DNA of 64,000 nt from Runella defluvii (GCF_014195535.1 NZ_JACIBY010000014.1:2501-66500); one strand, 5' to 3'. Numbered from the stretch's first letter, positions 42,232 through 50,937 are shown. The notes: generated from the letters alone by a model not told the origin. Numbers and translations: made by a program.

Positions 42232-43836
42232 TTAAAGTACTTCATGCTCATATGCTAACTTAACCAAGTGTGTTGAATTTTTAGCTTTAAATTTTTTCAT
42301 AAGCATCATTCGATATTCTTCAATCGTATATTTAGATAAATTCATTTCGGTGGCAATTTCATTAGAGGTAAGACCGTGTGAAATTAATTTTAATAACTCT
42401 TTCTCACGATCAGATAAAAAAATTTGATTTTTACGTAGATAATCAGATAGTTGAGGGGATACAAATAAGTAAATTGTATCAAAATTTCTTATGTTCATCG
42501 AAAACACTTCATAATTCTGCAAACTCGGTGGTAATTCATCAATTTTAAGCGTATTTGTTACTACTGTCAACAAATTTCCCTTTGCCTGCCCCGAACGCTT
42601 ACGATTCAGGAAAAAACGCCATTCTGCTTCGACCCAAGGTGAGGTGATATTTTCGACTGAGCTGCCCATTACTATCAGATGCTCAGTATTGACCAATGCC
42701 TCGTCAATGGCACGGCTATAATCCACATTACCCATTTCTGGTAAGCTATGGTCAGCGTCAAACACCTTCAATCCCTTATTCGTCAAAAAATCATAGAGAT
42801 TTTTGGCTAAGTGAGCATCCTGGCTTTTGCGAGCGATAAAAACATCATATTGAACAGTTTTGTAAATATTATTTCTAATTTTATTAACTTTTGTAAACAA
42901 AATATCTCGATTAGTAAATAACAGTTCCGTGTCTTGTAGATCATTTGCAAGTAATAACGAAAGGTTTTCATAAGCATAACCTATACCTGTGGTGTCATTA
43001 GTGCCTTGCTCAATAACTGGAAGCTTCTCACCAAAACTAAAATATGGTATATAAGGTATTTTAAAGAATTCAATAAGGGCTTTAAACCTGATTGGAGTGC
43101 CGTATTCTTCTGGCAGCCAGTCTTCAACCAAAGGGAGCAAGTCTTTGGAGAATCTTTCTAACCATTCTTGCCCTATCTTAAATTCTGTCAAATTTTCAAA
43201 TCTGCTTGGAATTGGCAAAATGGAAATGTGGTATCGTTCAACGGGAAGTTTTTTAAGGGATGCGTTGATTTTCTTCCCCACTCGTAAAATTCCTTGTAAA
43301 CTTTGTTCCGTTGCTGTAAAAAGTAGAACTACAATATCTGGGAGTTGTACCGTACATACGCCTCCAATATCAGTTACCCCCGTGCGGCTATCTACTAAGA
43401 CAAAGTCGTAGTTACTCTTCCACTGTTCCCGTAGGGTTTCAATGTATGCTCCTCCTTCATGTTCTGTATAAAAGCTATTAAAATCGAACTTTCGGACATT
43501 GGCAAAATACTCTTCGTGCCTCAACCCAGCCGTAATCATATCAAGTCGCCCTTTTTGGTTTGACTCAAAGGGGATGTTTTGAACAATATCATGCCAATCA
43601 ATAGGGCTATTTTCAGTATATTTTAACAATAAATCTACAATACCTTCTTTTTGCTGGAACTCTTCCAATGAAATATAATCTTTGAAAAAGTTTTCCAATC
43701 CAGGCGCTTCTAAGTCCCAATCAAGTATAAGGACGTTGTAGCCCCAACGCTTCATCAACACAGCTATATTGGCCAAAGCCATACTTCGCCCAACGCCTCC
43801 TTTATACGAATAAAATGTGACAATTTTTCCTTCCAT
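42232..43836 (-). CDS. KGGVGR-type ParA-like ATPase - TIR - LuxR-type HTH fusion
   Basis: 534 residues. 1-310: MinD/ParA-like ATPase with deviant Walker A YKGGVGRSMALANIA (10-24) and switch residues DWDLEAPG and VDSRTG. 329-455: TIR domain (YDVFIARKSQDAHLAKNLYD; SPWVEAEWRFF). 473-534: LuxR/GerE-type helix-turn-helix (LSDREKELLKLISHGLTSNE). The KGGVGR ATPases are known from bacterial conflict systems next to TIR genes; an added HTH would let the protein bind DNA and regulate transcription. It starts 7 bases after a separate TIR gene. The TIR domain is a close paralogue of those at 23598 and 31661. Confidence 0.85.
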   Translation of the reverse strand: MEGKIVTFYSYKGGVGRSMALANIAVLMKRWGYNVLILDWDLEAPGLENFFKDYISLEEFQQKEGIVDLLLKYTENSPIDWHDIVQNIPFESNQKGRLDMITAGLRHEEYFANVRKFDFNSFYTEHEGGAYIETLREQWKSNYDFVLVDSRTGVTDIGGVCTVQLPDIVVLLFTATEQSLQGILRVGKKINASLKKLPVERYHISILPIPSRFENLTEFKIGQEWLERFSKDLLPLVEDWLPEEYGTPIRFKALIEFFKIPYIPYFSFGEKLPVIEQGTNDTTGIGYAYENLSLLLANDLQDTELLFTNRDILFTKVNKIRNNIYKTVQYDVFIARKSQDAHLAKNLYDFLTNKGLKVFDADHSLPEMGNVDYSRAIDEALVNTEHLIVMGSSVENITSPWVEAEWRFFLNRKRSGQAKGNLLTVVTNTLKIDELPPSLQNYEVFSMNIRNFDTIYLFVSPQLSDYLRKNQIFLSDREKELLKLISHGLTSNEIATEMNLSKYTIEEYRMMLMKKFKAKNSTHLVKLAYEHEVL

Positions 43837-43843
43837 ATTATAT

Positions 43844-44446
43844 CTAAGTGATTGACGGGCAAGCCCAAGGTTTTATATTACAAATGGATTTAACTACTGG
43901 AATATGGCTTTCAGCTTCGGTTATCCAATGCTCGGATGCCAAATCGTCCTGCCATTCTGGAACATGAGCCAATCGCTCAAAAACTTCGTTAGCAAGCTTT
44001 TTAATTTCTTTTTCTAAACTACGCGGTGGTTTACCACGGGGGATAGATAAATGAGGTTCGAAGTTGATATATTGAAGATAAGATGTAGAAGTATATTCGC
44101 CTCGTAATCGTATTGGAATCACAAGGCTTTTTTCAACCCCTAAATTAAGTCTTTTCTGTCTGTAATCTATAAAAGCTAACTCTTTTAAGCCATAAGAATC
44201 TGGGCTGAAATACTTGGGAGTCCAAAAAGAAATCATCAATTTAGAATGCAACAAAGCATCTCTAATCTTTGATTCCCAATGAGTTCCTGAGAGGATTTCG
44301 GAAGTGTCAATAAATATAATTCCCTGTTCTTTTTGAAAAAGAGACTCAAAATGATCTTTGAATGTTTGTAAAAACCATTTGTGAATCCAGTCTCTGGATA
44401 GGCTTTCGTGGCGGTAACTTATGAATACTTCGTATTTGTAGGCCAT
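43844..44446 (-). CDS. Stand-alone TIR-domain protein
   Basis: 200 residues, almost all one TIR domain (YEVFISYRHESLSRDWIHKW; KLMISFWTPKYFSPDSYGLK, followed by ELAF with a candidate Glu). No transmembrane or repeat part. It is first in a two-gene operon with the ParA-like ATPase-TIR-HTH protein, 7 bases downstream. In known KGGVGR systems the neighbouring TIR protein is thought to be the effector and the ATPase the switch. It is only distantly similar to the three TIR paralogues in this window. Confidence 0.8.
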   Translation of the reverse strand: MAYKYEVFISYRHESLSRDWIHKWFLQTFKDHFESLFQKEQGIIFIDTSEILSGTHWESKIRDALLHSKLMISFWTPKYFSPDSYGLKELAFIDYRQKRLNLGVEKSLVIPIRLRGEYTSTSYLQYINFEPHLSIPRGKPPRSLEKEIKKLANEVFERLAHVPEWQDDLASEHWITEAESHIPVVKSICNIKPWACPSIT

Positions 44447-44786
44447 TGGTTCCTATTATTTGTGGGGTAAATAATTACAGTCTTAAAAATACACTTTTTA
44501 ACAATAGTATTCAATAAAGTTACCGTGGGTCTATTGCAGCTTCAAAGGGGAAAGTGCTTATTTTAGTGACACCTTCATACAAAGCGATACCATAATTGCT
44601 CAAAACAAACTACTCTTATCTCAAAATCTTGAGATTATTATCACCATATCCATACTTCAAATACATCAGGAATGGCTGTAAAAGGTTAGATAGCTCTCAC
44701 TACTCGCGTCGCAAATTGAGGTAGAAGATGGTAAGAAACTAATGGAGGGTAAGGATGGGTCCTATTTTGCCAACTTGCGCTCAACA
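44447..44786. other. 340-bp intergenic region
   Basis: No ORF with a recognisable product. The only structure seen is a perfect 7-bp inverted repeat ATCTCAA/TTGAGAT with a 4-base loop (44618-44635). It probably holds the promoter of the minus-strand TIR operon and the end of the integrase transcript unit. Confidence 0.35.
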
Positions 44787-46007
44787 CTACATCAATGCTT
44801 TCATTGCCTCATCAAGCACGTCATTTCCAAAGCTATCTAGGTAAATTCTGGTCGTTTTCTCACTATCATGCCCCAACAACTCAGAGATTACAGCAGTAGG
44901 CGTACCGTTCTTTTTCTGAATAGTAGCAAAAGAATGTCTAGCGACGTAGGTCGTCAAGGGAACAGCTATTTCCAGTAAGCGTCCAATTTCTTTTAAATCA
45001 GCATTTGTTTGGCCGTTCACTTTGTGTACCCTATCATTGATTTGTTTAGCAGTCTTATGAAAATCTGATAAAATTGGGAAAATATAAGAATCATCCCCCA
45101 GGTAGTTCGTATTTTTATACCATTCTAAGATAGTTAATGCTGGGGGAAGTAGTAAAATATTGAAATCCTCTCCTGTCTTTTGGCGGGTATATAGCAATCG
45201 TCCTCTCTCAATATTTTTCCAGCGTAAGTTAGCCATATCCACGAAGTTGATTCCTCCACAGTAGTAACTGAACAAAAAGTAATTTCGAGAATGAAAGAGC
45301 CTAGATTGAGTATCGGGGGAGAACTGCGCAATACTCATCATTTCGTCCTTTGATATAGCTCTTTTGCGTGTTTTTGTTCTGCGGTACTTGGCAAAGCTGA
45401 ACTCTTTGAATGGATGGTAGTCATCTTTTACGAGTTTGTCTTTTCGGGCATAATTAAGAAGGGTATTAAATGTACGTAAGTATAAAAAAATGGAATTAGG
45501 TTGTAGTCCTTGAGCATCTAGCCACTCTTCATATTTTTTTAGGAACGAGAAATTTATATCTGTAAACTCCAAGTCTTTACCTCTACGATAGTTTTTTAAT
45601 TTCAATAAAGTAGCCTTGAATGCATCCGCATATCCTATTTTATCCGCTCTTTCTTTCCGTTCTATAACTTCTTGAAAGTAGCTAAACACACTATAGGTGG
45701 TCTTCTGTTTTGAGCTTTGAAGTATATCGGTCAGTTCTTCAAGTGAATAGGCTCTACCTTCGTTTTCTAGGTTCAAAATTTCACGGTTAGCATTCGTTGT
45801 TATTGAGTTGACCCTGTATGTGATTTCCTTCGCCAAGGGATGCTTTTTCTTTGGTAGTTGAGTTTTCTCATCCCACATATCACTGGCACAACTCAAACCT
45901 ATATTCAAGTACTTGACTTTTCGGTTTTGAATCAGGCGTAACATGATCGGATGCTCGCCGTTTTTAAGTACTTTTGAAGTAAATAAAATTACTTTTGCTG
46001 TCGTCAT
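44787..46007 (-). CDS. Tyrosine recombinase (Bacteroidetes-type integrase)
   Basis: 406 residues from ATG at 46007; an upstream TTG adds eight unlikely residues. N-terminal arm-binding domain (MTTAKVILFTSKVLKNGEHP), core-binding SAM-like domain, and catalytic domain with a Lys in TRQKTGED, the box YVARHSFATIQ, and GHDSEKTTRIYLD containing the Tyr nucleophile. The first catalytic Arg is not obvious: YYCGGINFVDMANLRW has Gly where many relatives have Arg-Gly-Met/Ile. It lies 180 bp from a tRNA-Pro half, so it is the likely integrase of the element to its left. Recombination at the tRNA is inferred. Confidence 0.9.
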   Translation of the reverse strand: MTTAKVILFTSKVLKNGEHPIMLRLIQNRKVKYLNIGLSCASDMWDEKTQLPKKKHPLAKEITYRVNSITTNANREILNLENEGRAYSLEELTDILQSSKQKTTYSVFSYFQEVIERKERADKIGYADAFKATLLKLKNYRRGKDLEFTDINFSFLKKYEEWLDAQGLQPNSIFLYLRTFNTLLNYARKDKLVKDDYHPFKEFSFAKYRRTKTRKRAISKDEMMSIAQFSPDTQSRLFHSRNYFLFSYYCGGINFVDMANLRWKNIERGRLLYTRQKTGEDFNILLLPPALTILEWYKNTNYLGDDSYIFPILSDFHKTAKQINDRVHKVNGQTNADLKEIGRLLEIAVPLTTYVARHSFATIQKKNGTPTAVISELLGHDSEKTTRIYLDSFGNDVLDEAMKALM

Positions 46008-46051
46008 AAAAGTGTAATTGCTGGAATGCAAGGGGACGCTTCCTTTCCCCT

Positions 46052-46139
46052 TGGTTTAAACATGGTTTAAACAAAAGTAATAAAAAAGGCCAACAATCAA
46101 CAATTAATAGCAAATAAATATTTTCCATAATTGTTGATT
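46052..46139. repeat. Integrase-side direct and inverted repeats
   Basis: TGGTTTAAACA occurs twice in tandem (46052-46062, 46063-46073), and AATCAACAATT (46095-46105) pairs perfectly with AATTGTTGATT (46129-46139). Lying between the integrase start and the attachment site, they are candidates for arm-type integrase or excisionase binding sites and for the integrase promoter. Confidence 0.5.
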
Positions 46140-46189
46140 ATCAATTATTTATAATTTATCAGAATTTTCAAAAAACTAAAACAAATAGC

Positions 46190-46231
46190 CTGGGGGGCAA
46201 GGGGTCGTGGGTTCAAATCCCGCTATCCCGA
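46190..46231 (+). other. attR: 3' half of tRNA-Pro(GGG)
   Basis: From 46190 the sequence is a tRNA 3' half: anticodon loop CTGGGGG (anticodon GGG), stem GCAAG, variable loop, T-stem GTGGG / loop TTCAAAT / CCCGC, acceptor strand TATCCCG and discriminator A at 46231. The 5' half is missing; 46140-46189 is AT-rich and unrelated. This is the expected leftover of integration at the 3' end of a tRNA gene. An intact tRNA-Pro should lie at the other end of the element. Confidence 0.8.
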
Positions 46232-46235
46232 CAAT

Positions 46236-46274
46236 AAAAAAGCACTTACGGTTAAAACTGTAAGTGCTTTTTTT
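46236..46274. terminator. Terminator downstream of the tRNA remnant
   Basis: AAAAAAGCACTTAC (46236-46249) pairs with GTAAGTGCTTTTTT (46260-46273) around a 10-base loop, followed by more T. It probably ended the original tRNA transcript, and the A-run before the stem makes it usable on the opposite strand for the arabinofuranosidase gene. Confidence 0.8.
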
Positions 46275-46293
46275 ATATTAACTATAAAAAAAA

Positions 46294-47835
46294 TTACTTC
46301 TTGAGTGTTAGCGTAATGACGCTATAGGCAGGAATCGTAAGTTTTAACACTCCTTTGTCGAGCTTCGCACCTGCAAATTCCTTTACTGTGATTTTGTTGG
46401 GTTGTTCAAAACTATTGAAATCATTGATTTTGGCAGAAGCGAGTATCTGACCTGACACTTTTGAAAACTCGTCACCTCGTAAGTTGATGGTTATTTCGTG
46501 CGGCTTGCTGTAATCAATATTCGTCAGCGAGATTGTCATGGCGCCAGCGGCATTTTTTGAAGCAGAAGCAGAAACTGCCGTCAATTTTTTTCCTTGAAAC
46601 TCGTAAGATGGCGATTCAATGCTGATAGGTACCAACAGCGCATCTTGGTGAACGTTGTACATTTTCATCACGTGGTACGTTGGGGTGAGCAACATTTTCT
46701 CTTCATTGGTTAAAATAACCGATTGAAGCACGTTGACGATTTGGGCGAGGTTAGCTCCCCGAACACGATCAGCGTGATTGTTGAAGATATTGAGCGTTAG
46801 ACCTGCAATCATCGCGTCACGCATGGTATTTTGTTGGTACAAAAACCCAGGATTGGTGCCAGGTTCTACGCTGTACCAGCCACCCCATTCATCGACAATC
46901 AAGGCCACTTTTTTCTCAGGGTCGTATTTGTCCATGATGGTGCTATGTCGTGTCACAAACTCTTCCATTTTCCAAGCCTCATCCATGATTTTAAAATACT
47001 CCTGCTCGTTGAAATTAACAGAAGGGCCTTTGTCAGTCCAACTAATGACAGAATAATGGTGCAACGCAACCCCCGAAAGCATGTTATGAGGAATGTTTTT
47101 CATCAATGTCTCTGTCCATTGGTAATCGCCGTCACTTGCTCCTGAGGCGATTCGATACAGTTTGCCAGTGTTGTTCCAGTCGGCCATAAATGTGGCGTAT
47201 TGGCGGTAAATATTCGCGTAATACTCAGCGGTCATGTTTCCACCGCAGCCCCAGGCTTCATTTCCGACTCCCCAAAGTTGAACATTCCAAGGTTTTTCAC
47301 GGCCGTTTTGTTTACGAAGCTCGGCCATTGGGCTACCCCCTGGATGATTAACGTAGGAAACCCAATCAACCAAATCTTTGACTGTTCCGCTCCCTACATT
47401 ACCTGCCAAATATGGTTCGGCTCCAATACGCTCGCAAAGGTCGAGGAAGTCGTGCGTACCAAAGCTATTGTCTTCCGTTACGCCTCCCCACCAAACGTTT
47501 ACCATTTTAGGGCGTTTGTCTTTTGGACCAATTCCGTCTTTCCATTGGTATGTATCTGCAAAACATCCCCCAGGCCAGCGAAGGTTGGGGATTTTGAGGT
47601 CCTTTAAGGCTTGAATGACGTCGTTACGAACCCCTGCCGTGTTAGGAATTTTTGTGTTCCCTTCGCCTACATAAATGCCGCCATAAATGCAACGCCCAAG
47701 GTGTTCAGCAAAATGCCCGTAAATGTGCTTGTTGATTTGAGTTTTGGCTAAGTCACTATTGAGCGTAATTTTTGTCTGGGCTATTACGTCAAGTACCAGC
47801 CAACAGGCGACCAACGATAGTAGTACTTTCTTCAT
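46294..47835 (-). CDS. Secreted GH51 alpha-L-arabinofuranosidase
   Basis: 513 residues with signal peptide (ends VIAQ, residue 20), then a GH51 catalytic barrel: IYGHFAEHLGRCIYGG near 38-53, LRWPGGCFADTYQW, acid/base Glu in GVGNEAWGCGG and nucleophile in VDEWGGWYSVEPG, with a C-terminal beta domain. It removes arabinofuranosyl side chains from plant polysaccharides such as arabinan and arabinoxylan. It is the first ordinary metabolic gene right of the attachment site and probably belongs to the resident chromosome. Length and motifs are full. Confidence 0.92.
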   Translation of the reverse strand: MKKVLLSLVACWLVLDVIAQTKITLNSDLAKTQINKHIYGHFAEHLGRCIYGGIYVGEGNTKIPNTAGVRNDVIQALKDLKIPNLRWPGGCFADTYQWKDGIGPKDKRPKMVNVWWGGVTEDNSFGTHDFLDLCERIGAEPYLAGNVGSGTVKDLVDWVSYVNHPGGSPMAELRKQNGREKPWNVQLWGVGNEAWGCGGNMTAEYYANIYRQYATFMADWNNTGKLYRIASGASDGDYQWTETLMKNIPHNMLSGVALHHYSVISWTDKGPSVNFNEQEYFKIMDEAWKMEEFVTRHSTIMDKYDPEKKVALIVDEWGGWYSVEPGTNPGFLYQQNTMRDAMIAGLTLNIFNNHADRVRGANLAQIVNVLQSVILTNEEKMLLTPTYHVMKMYNVHQDALLVPISIESPSYEFQGKKLTAVSASASKNAAGAMTISLTNIDYSKPHEITINLRGDEFSKVSGQILASAKINDFNSFEQPNKITVKEFAGAKLDKGVLKLTIPAYSVITLTLKK

Positions 47836-47971
47836 TGATTTACTGAGTAGTTAGAATATGGTTATTTTTACTATTACTAAGTAAAAATGATATTTTCATG
47901 ATTCTATACCCTGAATTCAAGAAGATTTATTTTTTTTACCACTTCTCTAGGGAGAACCTAATTTGCTTATC

Positions 47972-47988
47972 AAAAAAAAAAAAAAAAA
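47972..47988 (+). repeat. Run of 17 A at the lipoprotein start codon
   Basis: Seventeen consecutive A, the last being the A of the ATG at 47988. There is no Shine-Dalgarno sequence, so the A-tract occupies the ribosome-binding region. Such runs slip in replication and could vary the leader length. Confidence 0.7.
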
Positions 47989-48446
47989 TGAAGAAGACAA
48001 TTTGTTGGGCGCTACTCATGGGTTTAGGTGCGTGCCAAACGCAGCAAGGTGAAAGTACCCAAAATGATACCACCAAAGTAGCGGAGGTACCGATTGTTGG
48101 CGGTGATCTCGACAAACACGGTTGCAAAGGCTCGGCAGGCTATACTTGGTCGTCGGTAAAAAATAATTGTGTGCGATTATTTGAGCAGGGTGTTCGCCTT
48201 AACCCTCAAGATACGACCTTAAATCAGACGGTTTCGGCCTTTGTGATTTTTGCCGATGATGCCAAAGAAAATGCGGGAGAGGTGGAATTGTTTTTGCCAA
48301 CACTGGCAGACAGTTCCATTATTTTGTCGCCACTCCAAGATAACGGTGCAGGAACTTGGGGCAATGGAAATTATCTTCTAACGCAATGGAAAGGTGTATA
48401 TACTTTGGAAGAAAAAAAGAAGGTCTTGTACCAAGGCGGACGCTAA
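47988..48446 (+). CDS. Lipoprotein of unknown function
   Basis: 152 residues from ATG 47988; the longer reading frame upstream is rejected because the lipoprotein signal (MKKTICWALLMGLGAC) begins here, with lipobox LGAC and Cys16. The mature part has one CKGSAGYTWSSVKNNC segment with two Cys, then a beta-rich domain ending in KKVLYQGGR. Expected at the outer membrane or in the periplasm. Divergent from the arabinofuranosidase gene, followed by a strong terminator. Family not recognised. Confidence 0.75.
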   Translation: MKKTICWALLMGLGACQTQQGESTQNDTTKVAEVPIVGGDLDKHGCKGSAGYTWSSVKNNCVRLFEQGVRLNPQDTTLNQTVSAFVIFADDAKENAGEVELFLPTLADSSIILSPLQDNGAGTWGNGNYLLTQWKGVYTLEEKKKVLYQGGR

Positions 48447-48457
48447 AATAGCCTAAC

Positions 48458-48493
48458 AAAAAAGCCTCAAAACAGTGCGTTTTGAGGCTTTTT
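48458..48493 (+). terminator. Rho-independent terminator after lipoprotein gene
   Basis: AAAAAGCCTCAAAAC (48459-48473) and GTTTTGAGGCTTTTT (48479-48493) form a perfect stem around AGTGC. It works in the plus direction for the lipoprotein gene and, by symmetry, for any minus-strand transcript from the right. Confidence 0.88.
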
Positions 48494-48669
48494 CTTTCTT
48501 TTGTGATCCCGCTGGGACTACATAAGAACCATAGTTAAAACACTTTTAATCAGATGTTTAACCCCAAAAACAAAACTATGTATCTTAAACTTTTCTGAGA
48601 AACTTTTAAATTAAATATCAAAACGACGATAGTTGATGCCCGTCGATTTATACTATTTCTATGTTTTCT

Positions 48670-49152
48670 CTATTGAACTTTTACTCCCTTGAGCCTTTTT
48701 TTGTTGTATTTGTACTTATTGACATCTGACGATAGAACGTACAAAATGGTTTTAACATCTCCATCTAGCTTATACTCAAATGCTGTCCAAGGGTTGACGC
48801 TTGTGAAATAAAGTGGTGGCTCGTCTTTGTCAAATGACAGATACAATCCAATAAACATTTCGTTACTATCTTCAATGTATTTGTCTAATACGCCCATAGT
48901 ATTAGCTCTTACAAAAATTTTGTTGACTACATTTTGTTTTTTTACTTGCAACTCACCTGATTTTATATCTACATTCTTGGTTTGATTACGCGTTTCCCAT
49001 TCAAACCCTCTTGTATTTAGATACTGTAATTTCTTTATATCTACTCCATCATTTGTCCATTCGGAAAGTTGGTTTGGGGTAACATAGATTCTTTTACTAC
49101 AAGAAGCTAAACAAATAATAAAGACAACTGATAATGTTGAAAAAACTCTCAT
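48670..49152 (-). CDS. Small lipoprotein, unknown function
   Basis: 160 residues: a lipoprotein signal with lipobox LASC (Cys18), then a domain of alternating strands with no motif I recognise. AT-rich. It lies downstream of two other exported-protein genes on the same strand, separated by 45 bases from the nearer one, so the three may form one unit. Confidence 0.7.
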   Translation of the reverse strand: MRVFSTLSVVFIICLASCSKRIYVTPNQLSEWTNDGVDIKKLQYLNTRGFEWETRNQTKNVDIKSGELQVKKQNVVNKIFVRANTMGVLDKYIEDSNEMFIGLYLSFDKDEPPLYFTSVNPWTAFEYKLDGDVKTILYVLSSDVNKYKYNKKRLKGVKVQ

Positions 49153-49197
49153 ATAAATTATTTACTAAGCTATAAAGTTGAAAAAATATAAATTTTA

Positions 49198-50148
49198 TTA
49201 ATTAGTTACTTTCAGGTAAACACCTTCATTGGAATACTTGTCTAAGTAGATTTTACTAATTCCTGTTCTTTTAGCAGTTAAAAAACGATTTTTAAAAGTA
49301 GAATCGTCGGCTACGGGTAGCTTGCCATTGATTTCCCATTGAAATAGTTTAAAATCTGAGCAACCACATATAATTATTCGTTCGTTCATTTTCATCTTAA
49401 TGGTATCACCAATTATACTTTTATTGTATAAAAAGTTTGCAAACTTTAGTGATTTTACTTGTTTTAATTTAGGGTTTGTATAAAGTAATTTTTCTACCTG
49501 ACCAAGCGAGTCTTCTAAACACTCAATCATTGCTTTATTTGGACTACCATGCTGGATTGGCTTAATATTTAGTAAGTCATTTGATAGTATGAGTTCATAA
49601 GACTGGCCTATATCTTCATTTCTAACTATCATAGTTGGCTTTAGGTCATGCCAAAAACTTCCTCCTTGAATTTCTTTAATATCATTGCTTATAGGTAGCT
49701 CAGTCATTAAATCCTTTTTATACTCGAAATACCTTCTAAACCAAAGCGGCTTATTGCCAGAGGAACCTCCGTAAGGGTTTTCCCAGATAATCACAAAGTT
49801 TTGATTTTCCTGCTGAATGGCAGAAATTCGATGAAAATATCTCTCCGAACTAACTGTGTCAGATAAGATACGCTTCAAATCTCCATCTACATAAGTAAAT
49901 AAATCTAAAACAGTCAAGTGTTTGTTATCTTCTATCTCCCTATAGACCCCAATTTCGGTACTATCTCTATCATGGTCAAAATCAAAGCGATAAATAAAAT
50001 CAAACAGGCTGTCTTTTGTTGTATTAGGAACGACTTTTTCGCTATGAAGTTTACTATAGATAAGTCTTTTCAATTGCTCATCTGTAAGTTCTTTACTGTC
50101 ACAGCTAATTAAAAATATACCTAAAACCAACACTAATAATTTGTGCAT
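49198..50148 (-). CDS. Lipoprotein, unknown function
   Basis: 316 residues: a lipoprotein signal with lipobox LISC (Cys16), then about 300 residues including a FDFDHDRDSTEIGVY segment that resembles an Asp-rich calcium loop and NPYGGSSGNKPLW. No catalytic motif recognised. It starts 1 base after the stop of the next upstream gene (50150), so both are co-transcribed. AT-rich like its neighbours, unlike the GC-richer arabinofuranosidase. Confidence 0.7.
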   Translation of the reverse strand: MHKLLVLVLGIFLISCDSKELTDEQLKRLIYSKLHSEKVVPNTTKDSLFDFIYRFDFDHDRDSTEIGVYREIEDNKHLTVLDLFTYVDGDLKRILSDTVSSERYFHRISAIQQENQNFVIIWENPYGGSSGNKPLWFRRYFEYKKDLMTELPISNDIKEIQGGSFWHDLKPTMIVRNEDIGQSYELILSNDLLNIKPIQHGSPNKAMIECLEDSLGQVEKLLYTNPKLKQVKSLKFANFLYNKSIIGDTIKMKMNERIIICGCSDFKLFQWEINGKLPVADDSTFKNRFLTAKRTGISKIYLDKYSNEGVYLKVTN

Positions 50149-50149
50149 T

Positions 50150-50755
50150 TTATATACTTGTGTATGAAATTTGTTGAATTTTATTCAATCTGAATGAATG
50201 ATTAAATTGATACGTCACTTCGACTATAAGATAATATTGCTTGCCACTTTTATAATCTTTTAGATGAAATCCAAGCTTTCTGTTTAAACCGTCATTAGAA
50301 ATACGAGTTATTTTTAAGTATTCCTCTTTCTTAGCAAAAATCCAATTTTTTACCCTTTCACCTATAAGATGATCTCCAATCTGCTTATCAGAAATTAAGT
50401 CTTCAAAATCAGATTCCTGAGCTACTCGAAAATTTAAACGTTTGTTGTCTCGTTGTCTAACATAATAACCCGAGTACTCATCATTGAAATAATATTTCCC
50501 CAATAATTTACGACCATTGTCATATTCTGGTGAGAATGATTTACGTCCCTGAAAATCTATTAAAAATTCTGACCCATTATTGTATTTCAGAAAACATAAA
50601 TCTAATGAGTTAGGACAGCTAATTTCAAAACCAGACTTCGTATTTATAAATCTATACTGTGTGCCGATGTACTGTGCATAAGTTACTTGTAAATATAAAA
50701 GCAGAACAACAGTTAAACTGATTGATTTCATTAAGAATAGGTATAATTGTTTCAT
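50150..50755 (-). CDS. Secreted protein, unknown function
   Basis: 201 residues with a signal peptide ending TYAQ. Translation may begin at ATG 50755 or ATG 50731; the second gives the more typical signal (MKSISLTVVLLLYLQVTYAQ). The mature part contains SGFEISCPNSLDLC and many aromatic residues, suggesting a small beta protein with a disulphide. First gene of a possible three-gene unit with the two lipoproteins. Family not recognised. Confidence 0.65.
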   Translation of the reverse strand: MKQLYLFLMKSISLTVVLLLYLQVTYAQYIGTQYRFINTKSGFEISCPNSLDLCFLKYNNGSEFLIDFQGRKSFSPEYDNGRKLLGKYYFNDEYSGYYVRQRDNKRLNFRVAQESDFEDLISDKQIGDHLIGERVKNWIFAKKEEYLKITRISNDGLNRKLGFHLKDYKSGKQYYLIVEVTYQFNHSFRLNKIQQISYTSI

Positions 50756-50937
50756 TACTTGTTGAATAAACCATTTACTAAGTCAGTCGTTAAAATTCCG
50801 CATAAAAAAGCATATTTGCAAACCCATTTGCCTACACTCGGTTGATGGAACTTACCGCTATGCCTACTTTGAAAACTACACTTACTGTCCTTATTACTAA
50901 GGGAGGGGTATTTTCATGTACTTACTCTTAGTTACTG

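Larger units (their letters stand above)
1..46231. mobile_element. Integrative element carrying a TIR/STAND defence island (left end outside window)
   Basis: Seen: a tyrosine recombinase gene (44787-46007) lies directly inside an orphan 3' half of tRNA-Pro(GGG), and ordinary chromosomal genes follow on the other side. In tRNA-targeted integration the intact tRNA is rebuilt at one end and the displaced 3' fragment marks the other; the orientation here fits, with the element to the left. The interior is packed with TIR, SIR2-like, STAND, ROCO and SLOG proteins. Inference: one element covers all of this. The left boundary is not visible, and older chromosomal genes or several nested insertions cannot be excluded. 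Confidence 0.5.

Noticed and set aside
46140-46231. Complete tRNA gene
   Set aside because: Only the part from the anticodon loop onwards is present; no D-arm or 5' acceptor strand can be found upstream.
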